From assembly GCA_016550405.1 (NCBI GenBank), contig JABXGX010000095.1:1-15452 (forward strand): a stretch of 15,452 nucleotides of DNA, written 5' to 3'. How positions within the stretch are numbered: the first letter of the stretch is position 1; each line of letters opens with the position of its first letter. The translations under genes were made by a program, and so were the position numbers. A model generated the notes under the pieces. It searched no databases. It worked only from the letters and a program-made list of their open reading frames with translations, and was not told the origin of the DNA. Positions 6,921 through 14,861 of this stretch are shown here, one piece after another. Origin of the DNA: an archaeon (lineage in GTDB: Archaea > Asgardarchaeota > Hermodarchaeia > Hermodarchaeales > Hermodarchaeaceae).

Positions 6921-7223
6921 TTATTTCTTGCCCACTTCTTTCAAGGTTTTCATAATTTTAGCTAGTTCCTTTAGAAGTTGGGTTTTGGTTTGTTTCTCAG
7001 GTTTCTTTATCAACACGACACCTGATGTAGCCCACCAACTTGGAGGATAACGAACTTTTGATTCAACGGTATATTGAAGACCCAGTCGTTGGGCTGCCGC
7101 TGCAACCATTGATGTCGTTACTACTGTCAAGGCAAGTTTTTTAGGAACTCGGCGCCCCGAATGGCGACTACGATTCGCTTCGAAATAGGCAGGGTAGATG
7201 TAATAGTTTCCTGATTTCCGCAT
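6921..7223 (-). CDS. srp19: Signal recognition particle protein SRP19
   Basis: RNA-binding subunit of the archaeal signal recognition particle; it clamps the SRP RNA helices and promotes SRP54 binding. Family motifs are IYPAYFEANRSRHSGRRVPK near the N-terminus and RYPPSWWATSGVVLI in the middle, followed by a Lys-rich helical C-terminus (LLKELAKIMKTLKEVGKK). Length of 100 aa is typical. The ATG at 7223 begins the conserved region closely. It is divergent from hypA across 99 bp and is the first gene of the - strand cluster srp19-gar1-tfb-TFE-beta. Confidence 0.94.
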   Translation of the reverse strand: MRKSGNYYIYPAYFEANRSRHSGRRVPKKLALTVVTTSMVAAAAQRLGLQYTVESKVRYPPSWWATSGVVLIKKPEKQTKTQLLKELAKIMKTLKEVGKK

Positions 7224-7322
7224 TCTAAACCGCCTTCATAGCCCCCATCTAGAGCACATAAGCTTTGCTTTTCTTGTAAGGGAGCAAGGTTCAAAAGTTT
7301 TGAGTAGCTGGATTGAAACGTC

Positions 7323-7700
7323 ATGCACGAGTTTTCTACTGCAGTCAGTATTGTTGAAGCTGTAAAACGGACTGCAAAAAGTCATGGTGCTACAAAAGTA
7401 GTGAAAATAACTTTACAGATAGGTCAGTTTTCGATGCTGAATCACGATCAGCTTATTTTTGGTATTGAGATAGCTTCTAAGAATTCGATAGTAGAAGGTG
7501 CAGAGACAAGTATTGAGCCCCTTACTACGAGAATTCGATGCCGACAATGCGGTGCTGAATCTGATGTTACTCAAGAGGGTCCATTGTATGAGATTTTATC
7601 ATCTCTGACGTGTTCGAAATGTAATACAAAGGATGTTGAAATTATCCAGGGACGAGAATGCATTATCAAGGATATTCAAGCAGAGGTAGAACAAGAATAA
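7323..7700 (+). CDS. hypA: HypA, [NiFe]-hydrogenase nickel-insertion protein
   Basis: Metallochaperone that delivers Ni2+ to the hydrogenase large subunit during maturation. It begins MHEFSTAVSIVEAV, with the Ni-binding His2 right after the start Met as the family requires, which fixes the ATG at 7323. A zinc site is formed by C73, C76, C97 and C100 (IRCRQCG ... LTCSKCN). Length of 125 aa is normal. There is no clear Shine-Dalgarno; a weak A/T-rich element around 7290-7297 could drive a near-leaderless message. It converges with rps8e, 9 bp from that gene's stop. hypE lies beyond, so the two Hyp genes are split by a ribosomal protein gene. Confidence 0.94.
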   Translation: MHEFSTAVSIVEAVKRTAKSHGATKVVKITLQIGQFSMLNHDQLIFGIEIASKNSIVEGAETSIEPLTTRIRCRQCGAESDVTQEGPLYEILSSLTCSKCNTKDVEIIQGRECIIKDIQAEVEQE

Positions 7701-7709
7701 CTAAAAGGT

Positions 7710-8090
7710 CTACTCAATTTTTATCGCATCTACTACGCCTGTTTGGCCGGGACGACTCGTTACGATTGCTTTGCCTTTCTCTGTCTCAATTATGGTCCCT
7801 TTGGTTATTATTCCCCGTCGATCAAAATCGACATTCGCAGGGTTCTGTAGGACTTGAATAATCTTGGCTTTCTCTGAAGTCCCTGAGGGTTTGTCTGTAA
7901 CATTAGCGTAAGACACAGCAAGTAAACGATGTTTGATGTTTCCACCGAGGACTCGTTTGATACGGAGCTTTTTATCACCCATGATTGTTTCCGTGGCTTG
8001 ACTGCCTCGTTCAAATTTGCGATGCTTCCGTGATGAGCGACGTCTTGCACCACTGTGATACCGTTTTGATTTTCCTTGCCATAAGGGCAT
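7710..8090 (-). CDS. rps8e: 30S ribosomal protein S8e
   Basis: Small-subunit ribosomal protein of the archaeal/eukaryotic S8e family, 126 aa. The N-terminus MPLWQGKSKRYHSGARRRSS is diagnostic, followed by KHRKFERG and the Gly-rich RVLGGNIKHRLLAVSYANV. The C-terminus reads ITKGTIIETEKGKAIVTSRP with a final GVVDAI. The ATG at 8090 is chosen over an in-frame start at 8162 because it begins the conserved N-terminus and has GAGG 9 nt upstream. A BRE/TATA-like element lies about 45 nt upstream of the ATG. It is divergent from hypE and convergent with hypA. Confidence 0.96.
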   Translation of the reverse strand: MPLWQGKSKRYHSGARRRSSRKHRKFERGSQATETIMGDKKLRIKRVLGGNIKHRLLAVSYANVTDKPSGTSEKAKIIQVLQNPANVDFDRRGIITKGTIIETEKGKAIVTSRPGQTGVVDAIKIE

Positions 8091-8130
8091 TTCAGTAACC
8101 TCGGATTTGACACGAGACACTGACAAAGAG

Positions 8131-8144
8131 CTATAAACGTTTCG
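8131..8144 (-). promoter_or_regulatory. BRE/TATA promoter of rps8e
   Basis: The - strand reads CGAAACGTTTATAG, a purine-rich BRE-like CGAAA followed by a TTTATA box. The predicted start site about 25 nt downstream (near 8108) gives a short leader that contains the Shine-Dalgarno. Confidence 0.6.
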
Positions 8145-8217
8145 CCAACCCGACAATGGCAAAGAACTTTAGGTTCGTGAGTTTTGAGCTTCATATGTCA
8201 AGTCGGTAGTGATTCTT

Positions 8218-9249
8218 ATGGTTGAAGAGAAAGCCTTTGTTGAATTAGCCCATGGTGCAGGCGGACGGGCTATGGCTCAATTTCTGTCGGAAGTGGTTTT
8301 TCCACATTTTAAACTCAACCGAGTTCAAACCGGAATTGGATTACCTGAGGCAGATGACGGAGCAACGATACCACTTAGAAAGCATGAGGTAGTAGTTTCC
8401 ACTGACAGCCATACAGTATCCCCATTATTTTTCCCCGGAGGCGATATTGGAAGGCTTGCAGTGGCGGGTACAATTAATGACGTGGCGATGATGGGAGCAC
8501 AACCATTAGCGATGACCAGTGCATTGGTTATTGAGGAAGGCTTTCCAATTAAAGATCTTGACGCGATTTTGGATTCAATGGCGACAACAGCTGCAGAAGA
8601 TCAAGTAGCAATCATTGCAGGGGATACTAAAGTTATGCCAAAAGGAGGACTTGATCAGATGATTATTTGCACAACTGGATTTGGTTTGGTCGATAAGGGA
8701 AAGGCGATTACTGACGGGGGGATCAAAGTAGGTGATAAGCTAATTATGACAGGAACAATTGGCGATCATGGCATTGCTTTGTTAGCAAGTCGTGAAGGAC
8801 TTACCTTTGAAACCAATTTATTATCAGATGTTGCGCCCCTATGGTCCTTGATTCATAAGGCTTTGCAGGTGGGAGGAATTCATTCAATGAAAGATCCTAC
8901 GCGTGGAGGACTTTCAGCTGCTTTGAACGAGTTAGCAAAAAAGTCAGGTGTTAGCCTGATAATCAATGAAACCGATCTTCCTTTTCAGCGTGAAGTTCTT
9001 GCTGCAAGCCAAATGCTGGGGCTTGATCCACTTCAGGTAACATGTGAAGGTAAAGCCTTAATTTCTGTAGAAGCTAGCAAAGCTGATGCAGTTTTACAGT
9101 CAATTCGTAACTCAAAATACGGAAAACATGCACAAATTATTGGGGAGGCTACGGATGAACGACCTGGTTTAGTTATTATGAAAACCGAGGTCGGTGGTTC
9201 TCGAGTCATCCAGAACCCATGGGCCGAAGCTATCCCCAGAGTGTGCTAG
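8218..9249 (+). CDS. hypE: HypE, hydrogenase expression/formation protein (carbamoyl dehydratase)
   Basis: Converts the thiocarbamoyl group received from HypF on its C-terminal cysteine into thiocyanate, the source of the CN ligands of the NiFe cluster. It belongs to the PurM/AIR-synthase fold with ATP-binding motifs. Seen: ELAHGAGGRAMAQFL, ADDGATIPL, VVSTDSHTVSPLFFPGGDIG, then VAGTINDVAMMGAQPLAMTS and IIAGDTKVMPKG. The C-terminus is intact and ends AIPRVC, with the essential terminal Cys, so the enzyme should be functional. The ATG at 8218 is preferred over a GTG at 8209, because GGTAGTGAT lies 5 nt before it. It is divergent from rps8e and ends 7 bp before the convergent longin-like gene. 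Confidence 0.95.
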   Translation: MVEEKAFVELAHGAGGRAMAQFLSEVVFPHFKLNRVQTGIGLPEADDGATIPLRKHEVVVSTDSHTVSPLFFPGGDIGRLAVAGTINDVAMMGAQPLAMTSALVIEEGFPIKDLDAILDSMATTAAEDQVAIIAGDTKVMPKGGLDQMIICTTGFGLVDKGKAITDGGIKVGDKLIMTGTIGDHGIALLASREGLTFETNLLSDVAPLWSLIHKALQVGGIHSMKDPTRGGLSAALNELAKKSGVSLIINETDLPFQREVLAASQMLGLDPLQVTCEGKALISVEASKADAVLQSIRNSKYGKHAQIIGEATDERPGLVIMKTEVGGSRVIQNPWAEAIPRVC

Positions 9250-9256
9250 TTTCATA

Positions 9257-9742
9257 CTATATTGCGCAATCTTGTGTAATTCCGAGATTGATTTCATAAA
9301 GGATCTGTGTAATTTGTTCGTTTAGTTCTGGTGCACAGATTGCAGCAGGTTGAGGAGTGATAAGTCGATCACGGTATTTTGTGAGGAATAGTTTCATAAT
9401 CCGTTTTGCGAGTGTTTCGATAATAATTGGATTAGATGTTTTTGTACTACTGATGACCAAAAGCCCGTTTTGTAGTGGATGGAAGGTATACCTACAAGGC
9501 TCAGTTGTAACTGTCTCTATTCGTCCATCTGTTACTTCTTTCGCAAATAGAGATAAGGCAATGAAAAAACCTCCAAGAATTGCTGGATCGGGGTGATTTT
9601 CATGCGAAGTAAAAATTCGATAATAGAATGGACACCCTGACTCTTTCAGAATAAAGAGAGAATTAAGTCCTTCAGGCGGGTTGATTGGCGAAGCTTTGTC
9701 ACAGGAGGAAGTAGGTATTGATGTTTGAGGGATTCTTGCCAA
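9257..9742 (-). CDS. Longin-like small protein, Asgard-type (hypothetical)
   Basis: A 161-aa protein that I place tentatively in the longin-like proteins common in Asgard archaea. Residues about 27-120 have the expected pattern: a first strand NSLFILKESG, then PFYYRIF, a loop with DPAILGGFFIALSLFAKEV (the helix with a Gly-Gly-Phe turn), then strands GRIETVTTE, YTFHPL and GLLVISST, and a C-terminal helix ETLAKRIMKLFLTKYRDRL. An N-terminal tail of about 26 residues looks disordered. About 35 C-terminal residues form an extra helix. There is no membrane segment. The TTG start has GAGG 8 nt upstream and no other start is available. It follows scpB by about 100 nt, with its own TATA-like element. 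Known longin proteins act in membrane trafficking and GTPase regulation; the function here is unknown. Confidence 0.6.
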   Translation of the reverse strand: MARIPQTSIPTSSCDKASPINPPEGLNSLFILKESGCPFYYRIFTSHENHPDPAILGGFFIALSLFAKEVTDGRIETVTTEPCRYTFHPLQNGLLVISSTKTSNPIIIETLAKRIMKLFLTKYRDRLITPQPAAICAPELNEQITQILYEINLGITQDCAI

Positions 9743-9750
9743 ACTTGAAG

Positions 9751-9754
9751 CCTC
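9751..9754 (-). promoter_or_regulatory. Shine-Dalgarno GAGG supporting the TTG start at 9742
   Basis: GAGG on the - strand lies 8 nt before the TTG that opens the longin-like gene. There is no ATG or GTG in frame between the upstream stop at 9799 and this point, so this site decides the start. Confidence 0.6.
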
Positions 9755-9788
9755 GGGATAATTAGCTTTACTTGAGTTTGTAGAACCA

Positions 9789-9797
9789 GATATAAAC
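9789..9797 (-). promoter_or_regulatory. TATA-like element of the longin-like gene
   Basis: The - strand reads GTTTATATC in the 101-bp gap after scpB. A start site about 25 nt downstream would leave a leader of about 26 nt holding the Shine-Dalgarno. The longin-like gene may therefore be transcribed separately from smc-scpAB. Confidence 0.45.
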
Positions 9798-9843
9798 TAA
9801 CAAAGTTAGGATGAGATTTTTCAATCAGAGTATGATGGACTGG

Positions 9844-10392
9844 CTATTGCTCAGCCGCTGACGCTAATTCTGATTGTTCTATTCGAATCTGCTTAATCAT
9901 TCTTCGTAGTTGACCTTTCAGTTTGTCAGTATCATATTCGAAGCCAAAATAATCTGCAAACATTTCAGTGGTCCTAAGTTCTTTAGTTCGTCCCGCTGGA
10001 TTGGATTCTATGAAACCATGTGATTCCAGCATTTTGATGTGCTTATAACTATGCGAACCGCGATATAGTACAACATTCGATTGGAGAATGGGTTGGGAGA
10101 GGGCGATATAGATGAGCGTTTTCAGTTCACCCAGTGATAGTAATCCCTGTGGAGCTAACTCACCCACCTTTTCACTGAGTTCAGGATCTAATTGGAGGAC
10201 AAACCGCTGGCGAGGAAGTCGAACAATTTCTAAAGCCCCTGATCGATTATCATATTCATCTATTAGCTCTTGGACAGATTCTCGTACCTGCTTCAAGGTT
10301 GGTATTTGTGTTGCCTGTTGGATTTCATGAATGGTGAGAGGTCGCCCTGCAATGTAGAGAGCTGCTTCAACTAATCGAGTTGTTTCATCCAC
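9844..10392 (-). CDS. scpB: ScpB, segregation and condensation protein B
   Basis: Winged-helix subunit (KITE family) that binds the kleisin ScpA in the SMC-ScpAB complex. Two winged helices are visible: residues 1-80 (RLVEAALYIAGRPLTIHEIQ ... RQRFVLQL) and about 82-155 (SLGELKTLIYIALSQPILQS ... SHSYKHIKMLESHGFIES). The acidic/basic tail of about 25 residues is probably flexible. Length of 182 aa is in the normal range. It starts at a GTG overlapping the scpA stop by 8 nt and has a strong GGAGG 9 nt upstream, so it is translationally coupled to scpA. Confidence 0.92.
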   Translation of the reverse strand: MDETTRLVEAALYIAGRPLTIHEIQQATQIPTLKQVRESVQELIDEYDNRSGALEIVRLPRQRFVLQLDPELSEKVGELAPQGLLSLGELKTLIYIALSQPILQSNVVLYRGSHSYKHIKMLESHGFIESNPAGRTKELRTTEMFADYFGFEYDTDKLKGQLRRMIKQIRIEQSELASAAEQ

Positions 10393-11074
10393 TGTTGAAT
10401 CCCTCCTCGCTGCTTAGTTTTTGGACTAAAATCATGAGGTCTCCATTTTGGAGAGCCTGTGTGAGGCGAATTTTGCCTTCGCCTAATAAGTAGAGGAGAG
10501 TTAGAAAAACTCGAATAATATCAATATGTGACATCCCATGAACAAAGTCGACAAAAGAGATTGGGTTACTTTCAAGACTTACTTCAAGCAACTTTGTGTA
10601 TAATCCCTTCATTGATTTGGTCAGTTCAACTCGTGATCCATCAAATTGGGGGATCGTTGGGAAAGAATCACTATTTTTTGTTTGCTTTCGAAACCGCTTC
10701 TTAGGCGGAAAGACAATTTCACGGAGTGCTTCAAGAAATTCTGCTGAGGATGTGGGACGAATATTTTGCCGAAATGGGGGGCGAATAGGAGGTAAGAAGA
10801 TATCATCTTCGATTACTTTGATTATTTCTTCTTCCTCTCGGCCAAACTCAAGTAAATATTCAGTTTTTAATCGGAGAAGTATCGCCGCAGAAAGTAGTGC
10901 GCGACCACAAATGCGAAAATCGATGTACTCAGCTGTTAGTAGTCGACCAATGAATCCATTGACTAGTTCGGCTAGGTCGAGCTCCCATGGACTAATCTTT
11001 TGCAATTCTAAGATATCAGTGAGAACTCGCCATGGTTGATGAAACCAGAATGGTTCAGGGCTACTTTCCGTCAA
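10385..11074 (-). CDS. scpA: ScpA, kleisin subunit of SMC-ScpAB
   Basis: Kleisin that bridges the SMC heads and closes the condensin ring. The N-terminal helical domain holds the family signature FHQPWRVLTDILELQKISPW followed by ELDLAELVNGFIGRL. A helix for SMC-neck contact, RALLSAAILLRLKTEYLLEF, comes next. A charged linker (about residues 85-145) is followed by a C-terminal winged helix (VDFVHGMSHIDIIRVFLTLLYL ... IRLTQALQNGDLMIL). Length of 229 aa is typical. The start is a TTG with GGAG about 12 nt upstream, somewhat far. The frame continues open for 27 more codons upstream to a TGA at 11158 but contains no ATG, GTG or TTG. It is 84 nt after smc and overlaps scpB. Confidence 0.92.
   Translation of the reverse strand: MTESSPEPFWFHQPWRVLTDILELQKISPWELDLAELVNGFIGRLLTAEYIDFRICGRALLSAAILLRLKTEYLLEFGREEEEIIKVIEDDIFLPPIRPPFRQNIRPTSSAEFLEALREIVFPPKKRFRKQTKNSDSFPTIPQFDGSRVELTKSMKGLYTKLLEVSLESNPISFVDFVHGMSHIDIIRVFLTLLYLLGEGKIRLTQALQNGDLMILVQKLSSEEGFNSG
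10402..10406 (-). promoter_or_regulatory. Shine-Dalgarno GGAGG for scpB
   Basis: GGAGG on the - strand inside the scpA 3' end, 9 nt before the scpB GTG; it fixes that non-ATG start. Confidence 0.7.
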
Positions 11075-11158
11075 TGAATTATCTTTCTCCAGTTTCTTAG
11101 CAATTTTGTAGTACTTGATAAATGCGTCCTTATAATCTGATGTATTATCTGCTTTTCA

Positions 11159-14100
11159 CTATGTTTTACTTGTGCCTTCAATCATAAGAAGACCTTCTTC
11201 AAATTGAACTGAAAATACTTGAGATACCCCATCTACTAGTGCAACACCAAGTATTGTTTTAGCCAGTCGGATTGTAATCTCGTTGTGTGAAATAATAAGA
11301 AATTGTGAATTTTCAGCAAGATTTGCAATTAATCGCGCAACGCGATCGGCATTATTTGGATCTAAGGCTTCGTCGACTTCATCAAGGAAGTAGAAAGGAG
11401 CCGGTTGATGGAGTTGTAAGGCAAACATAAAGGTTAATGCTGTTAGTGCTTTTTCTCCCCCAGAGAGGGCGTCGAGGTATTGAACACGTTTACCTGCGGG
11501 ACGAATTTTCATTCGCATTCCACCTAAGAACGGATTCTCAGGATTCTCTAATTCGAGCTCTCCCTCACCCTGAGTGAGTTGTTGATAAACGTCAGTAAAA
11601 TTCTGTGAAATACTATTAAACGCCGCCATAAACACGCGAAACTTCTCTTCTTCTGCTTTCCGCATTGCGTCTAGAATCGCTTCGCGCTCTTCACGTATTC
11701 GGGTTTCCTTTTCTAATATCTCATCATAAGCATGGCGAATTTCTTCAAAGCGTTCAACAGCCTTTTGATTGATAAGGCCTAATTGTTCCCTCTCCTGTTG
11801 GAGTTCAGAAATTTGTCTGCGTAAGCTGTGTACCTGGACGGGTTCTAACGGTAGCAACGGAGGTTCTAAACCTTGAGTTTTCTCCTTCTGAGCATCATAA
11901 CGTTCCTGCCAGTTTTCTATCCGACCTTCAATTTTTGACTGGTTCATTCGTTCTTCATTGATTTTATCGAATAGTTCGTCGATTGTAATTCCTAATTGTT
12001 GTGTTTCTTTTTCACTTTCCCTGATTCTTTCTTCTATTGAGTGAATTTGTTCATTCAGGTTATTAACCTCAGCTTCGAGTGTTTCTATTTTGTTCTGGTG
12101 CTCTTGGATTTGTTCTTGAGTGGTTGCTAATTCTTTTTCATTCTGTTCTAATTCGGCTTTCGCATTAGAGAATTCTTCAGATAATCGTTTAATCTCACTC
12201 TGTGAGTAACGAGCTTCGCTAACCTTTTCGGTTAGTTTAAGTTGGGTTTCTTGGAGTTGTGATTCGTAGTCGTCTAGCTGAGTCCGGAGCCCAGTGAGAT
12301 TTGGATCTAAACTGCTTCTTTCTAGTAACGATAAGCTTTCTTGTAGTTCTTTTCGCTTGTCGATGAGCTCATTGATTTCAGATTGATCTGTTTGGAATTT
12401 ATCGATTAAGGATTGGTGAGAGTCTTGTTCATCTTTTAGTGATTCACGCAGTTTGGAAATGCTTTCCTTAAAATCAATGAGTTCTTCTTCTTGAGCAGTG
12501 GCAAGCTCATTTGTTTTGTTAAAGTTCGTTTTCACTTCTTCAAGCTGATGTTGTTTCTGGCTAACCTGACTATCTAATTCACTGATTCTATCAAGCCATT
12601 CCTTGTATTCAGCGGCTATTTTGGTTTGAAGTGCGCGCAATTCTTTGAGCTTCTTTTGTAATTCTGGAATTCTTGTCTCTTCTTCCAAAGTAAAAGATGA
12701 GAGTCCTTTATAGAATCCTCCTGTTAGAGTTCGATTAGGTTCGACGACATCACCATCAATTGTAATCTTACGGACACTAGGAGCTGTGATATTCCGTGCT
12801 GTTTTCAAATCCTTGACGATAAGCGTGCGGCCAAAGACATAGTCGAATGCAGGACGATATTTTTCATCAAAGGTGAGTAAGTCCATCGCATTTCCGACAA
12901 CTCCTTTTTGATCACTTTTTTGTGAATAAGGATTTGTCTTAATTGTATCAAGTGGAATAAAGGTCGCACGTCCTATTCGACTCTTTTTCAAATGTTCAAT
13001 GCATTTTGTAGCGGTTTCTTCAGTATCAACAACGATGAAATCTAACCGGCCACCACCTGCGACCTCAAGTGCAGTAGCATGCTTTGTAGATGTCTTTCCT
13101 AGGCTGCCAAGTGTTCCGTATACACCAGAAATTTTGTTCTCTTTCGCAAACTTCAACGTTGCTTCAGTCGCTGCTTTCCTTGTTAACCCATACTTCTTGA
13201 ATTCTCGAATTGTTTTCAATCGTGTTTGAGCTTCAAGGAGTTCTTCTTTTGAGTCTTGGATTAGCGAATTGAGTTCGTCCTGTTTGTCCAATTTTTCTTG
13301 CATCGACAATTGAAAGGCGTCTTTTTGGTTTAGCAACTCGGCTACTTCAGATTCTAGATTGTGAATCTGGGTTTCGAGATTTTGGCATTCTGCTTGTGCT
13401 TCGTCTCTTGCATATTCTTGCTCTGGAAGAAGTGCATAGCTGTTTTCAATTTGCGTTTTCAGGTCAGAGACACGCTTTTCGGTGACGTGATTCAGAGCAG
13501 ATGTTTCCCCAAGTTCACTTTTCTTAGTCTCAATGACTTGGGTTAACTCTAGTATCTGTTCCCTCAGCGAGAGATATTCTGCATCGGGAGAAATAGTTTC
13601 TTTAGACAGTTCTGAGAGACGAGTTCGAATAGGGGCGATTTGTGCTTTCAATGACGTCTCTTCAGCTTTTAGTGCCTTAATTTCTTCGTTAAGTTCTGAA
13701 TATCGCGTCTGTTCTTCTAAGTGTTTAGAGGAAAGATGGTCAACACTTGCCGATAATAACGCTTTTTCTTTGGTTAGTTTGTCAGAGGTAAGCAAGAGAC
13801 CCTTCAGAATTTCACGTGTCCGTGTTTCTTCAAGTTCCTTTCCTCGTTGCTTCTGGTCTATTTCTTTGATTTTCTTTTCATCAACGAGAGCGTGTTGTTC
13901 TAATTCGAGTTTCCGCTCTTTCGCCTCTTTGCGTTGAGTTTCTAATTCTTTGATGGCAGAAGAATAGGTTTCGAATTCTTCTTTCATTGCATTCAAGCGT
14001 TCTTCAACCCTGGCTAGTTCCGCAAAAACTAGATCTCTTTCGAGTTGTGTTAGATTATCTGTTATTTCTCGCCAGCGGAGGGCATCCTTTCGGTCCTTTT

Positions 14101-14722
14101 CTAATCGAGTGTATTCTAGTCGAATTTCTTCAGTACGAAGTTGTACCATATGCAGGTTTCGATCAACTTTAACTAATTCGCCTTCAATTTGCTGCTTCTT
14201 TTCATCAAAGACAGAAATTCCAGCAACTCCCTCAACAACCTGCCGAATTTCTGTTGGGGTCATTGTGATGACATTGGCTAATTCGTTTTGCATTACAATA
14301 TTATGACCTTCGGGGTGTAATCCAGCGACAGCAATTGTGTCAATCATTTCGGTCCGGGTGACCCGTTTACCCCCTATCCTGTAAGCACTAATTCCAGTTT
14401 CGTCAACTTCGCGACTAATGGTAACTTCATCAGCATCAATAGGAAAATGCCGATCTGCATTATTAAAGACAAGACTAACTCGAGTGAGTTTAGCAGGAGA
14501 ATTACTGGTTCCGCCATTGAATAGTAACGAAGCAAAGTTCTCGGCACGAAGAGATTTGCTACTTAGGCGTCCAAGTACAAAGCAAACAGCGTCCAGAATA
14601 TTACTTTTGCCACAACCATTTTCACCAACAATTGCGGTGAATCCCCTACTGAGGTCAATTGTGGTTTTTCGTGAACTGAAGCTCTTGAACCCTTGAATGG
14701 TTATTTGTTGTAAATAAGCCAC
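11159..14722 (-). CDS. smc: SMC chromosome segregation ATPase
   Basis: Large DNA-organising ATPase, 1187 aa, the usual SMC length. The N-terminal head begins AYLQQITIQGFKSF, with Walker A GENGCGKSN at residues 33-41. Two long coiled-coil arms, rich in Glu, Lys, Leu and Gln (about 170-500 and 680-1030), flank the hinge at about 520-675 (ISGVYGTLGSL ... ALEVAGGGRLDFIVVD ... TLTGGFYKGLSS). The C-terminal head has the ABC signature LDALSGGEKALTALTFMFAL (about 1083-1102) and Walker B FYFLDEVDEALDP with the catalytic Glu. All ATPase elements are intact. The GTG start is supported by a TATA box about 27 nt upstream, which predicts a leaderless or near-leaderless message. It leads the smc-scpA-scpB operon. 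Confidence 0.97.
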   Translation of the reverse strand: MAYLQQITIQGFKSFSSRKTTIDLSRGFTAIVGENGCGKSNILDAVCFVLGRLSSKSLRAENFASLLFNGGTSNSPAKLTRVSLVFNNADRHFPIDADEVTISREVDETGISAYRIGGKRVTRTEMIDTIAVAGLHPEGHNIVMQNELANVITMTPTEIRQVVEGVAGISVFDEKKQQIEGELVKVDRNLHMVQLRTEEIRLEYTRLEKDRKDALRWREITDNLTQLERDLVFAELARVEERLNAMKEEFETYSSAIKELETQRKEAKERKLELEQHALVDEKKIKEIDQKQRGKELEETRTREILKGLLLTSDKLTKEKALLSASVDHLSSKHLEEQTRYSELNEEIKALKAEETSLKAQIAPIRTRLSELSKETISPDAEYLSLREQILELTQVIETKKSELGETSALNHVTEKRVSDLKTQIENSYALLPEQEYARDEAQAECQNLETQIHNLESEVAELLNQKDAFQLSMQEKLDKQDELNSLIQDSKEELLEAQTRLKTIREFKKYGLTRKAATEATLKFAKENKISGVYGTLGSLGKTSTKHATALEVAGGGRLDFIVVDTEETATKCIEHLKKSRIGRATFIPLDTIKTNPYSQKSDQKGVVGNAMDLLTFDEKYRPAFDYVFGRTLIVKDLKTARNITAPSVRKITIDGDVVEPNRTLTGGFYKGLSSFTLEEETRIPELQKKLKELRALQTKIAAEYKEWLDRISELDSQVSQKQHQLEEVKTNFNKTNELATAQEEELIDFKESISKLRESLKDEQDSHQSLIDKFQTDQSEINELIDKRKELQESLSLLERSSLDPNLTGLRTQLDDYESQLQETQLKLTEKVSEARYSQSEIKRLSEEFSNAKAELEQNEKELATTQEQIQEHQNKIETLEAEVNNLNEQIHSIEERIRESEKETQQLGITIDELFDKINEERMNQSKIEGRIENWQERYDAQKEKTQGLEPPLLPLEPVQVHSLRRQISELQQEREQLGLINQKAVERFEEIRHAYDEILEKETRIREEREAILDAMRKAEEEKFRVFMAAFNSISQNFTDVYQQLTQGEGELELENPENPFLGGMRMKIRPAGKRVQYLDALSGGEKALTALTFMFALQLHQPAPFYFLDEVDEALDPNNADRVARLIANLAENSQFLIISHNEITIRLAKTILGVALVDGVSQVFSVQFEEGLLMIEGTSKT

Positions 14723-14744
14723 GTGAAAAACGCCTACACTCTTA

Positions 14745-14752
14745 CTTTTATA
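14745..14752 (-). promoter_or_regulatory. TATA box of the smc-scpA-scpB operon
   Basis: The - strand reads TATAAAAG, preceded by GACCAAAC as a possible BRE. Its centre is about 27 nt from the smc GTG, so transcription should start at or very near the start codon. Confidence 0.6.
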
Positions 14753-14861
14753 GTTTGGTCAAACGCCCCTGAGAGAGGCATTTCCCATAGAAAAAGGTCT
14801 CGAACCTACTTCTGAATGCGAAATGCGTGAGTATTTATTGAAATCTGTTGCACGTCGGGAT

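Noticed and set aside
8091..8162. 24-residue N-terminal extension of S8e
   Set aside because: The family starts at MPLWQGKSKR; the stretch contains the promoter and Shine-Dalgarno.
10596..11039. 147-aa + strand open frame inside scpA
   Set aside because: Antisense to a well-conserved kleisin gene; Ser/Arg-rich composition typical of a shadow frame.
13533..13937. 134-aa + strand open frame inside smc
   Set aside because: Ser/Arg-rich shadow of the smc coiled-coil codons; no domain and no initiation signals.
12000..14100. Repetitive Glu/Lys/Gln-rich sequence as possible low-complexity or duplicated DNA
   Set aside because: It is the ordinary coiled-coil arms of SMC; there is no exact DNA repeat.
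14790..14815. tRNA-like T-loop TTCGAGA on the - strand between roadblock and smc
   Set aside because: The flanking T-stem has only about three pairs, and no matching acceptor, D-arm or anticodon arm can be drawn around it.
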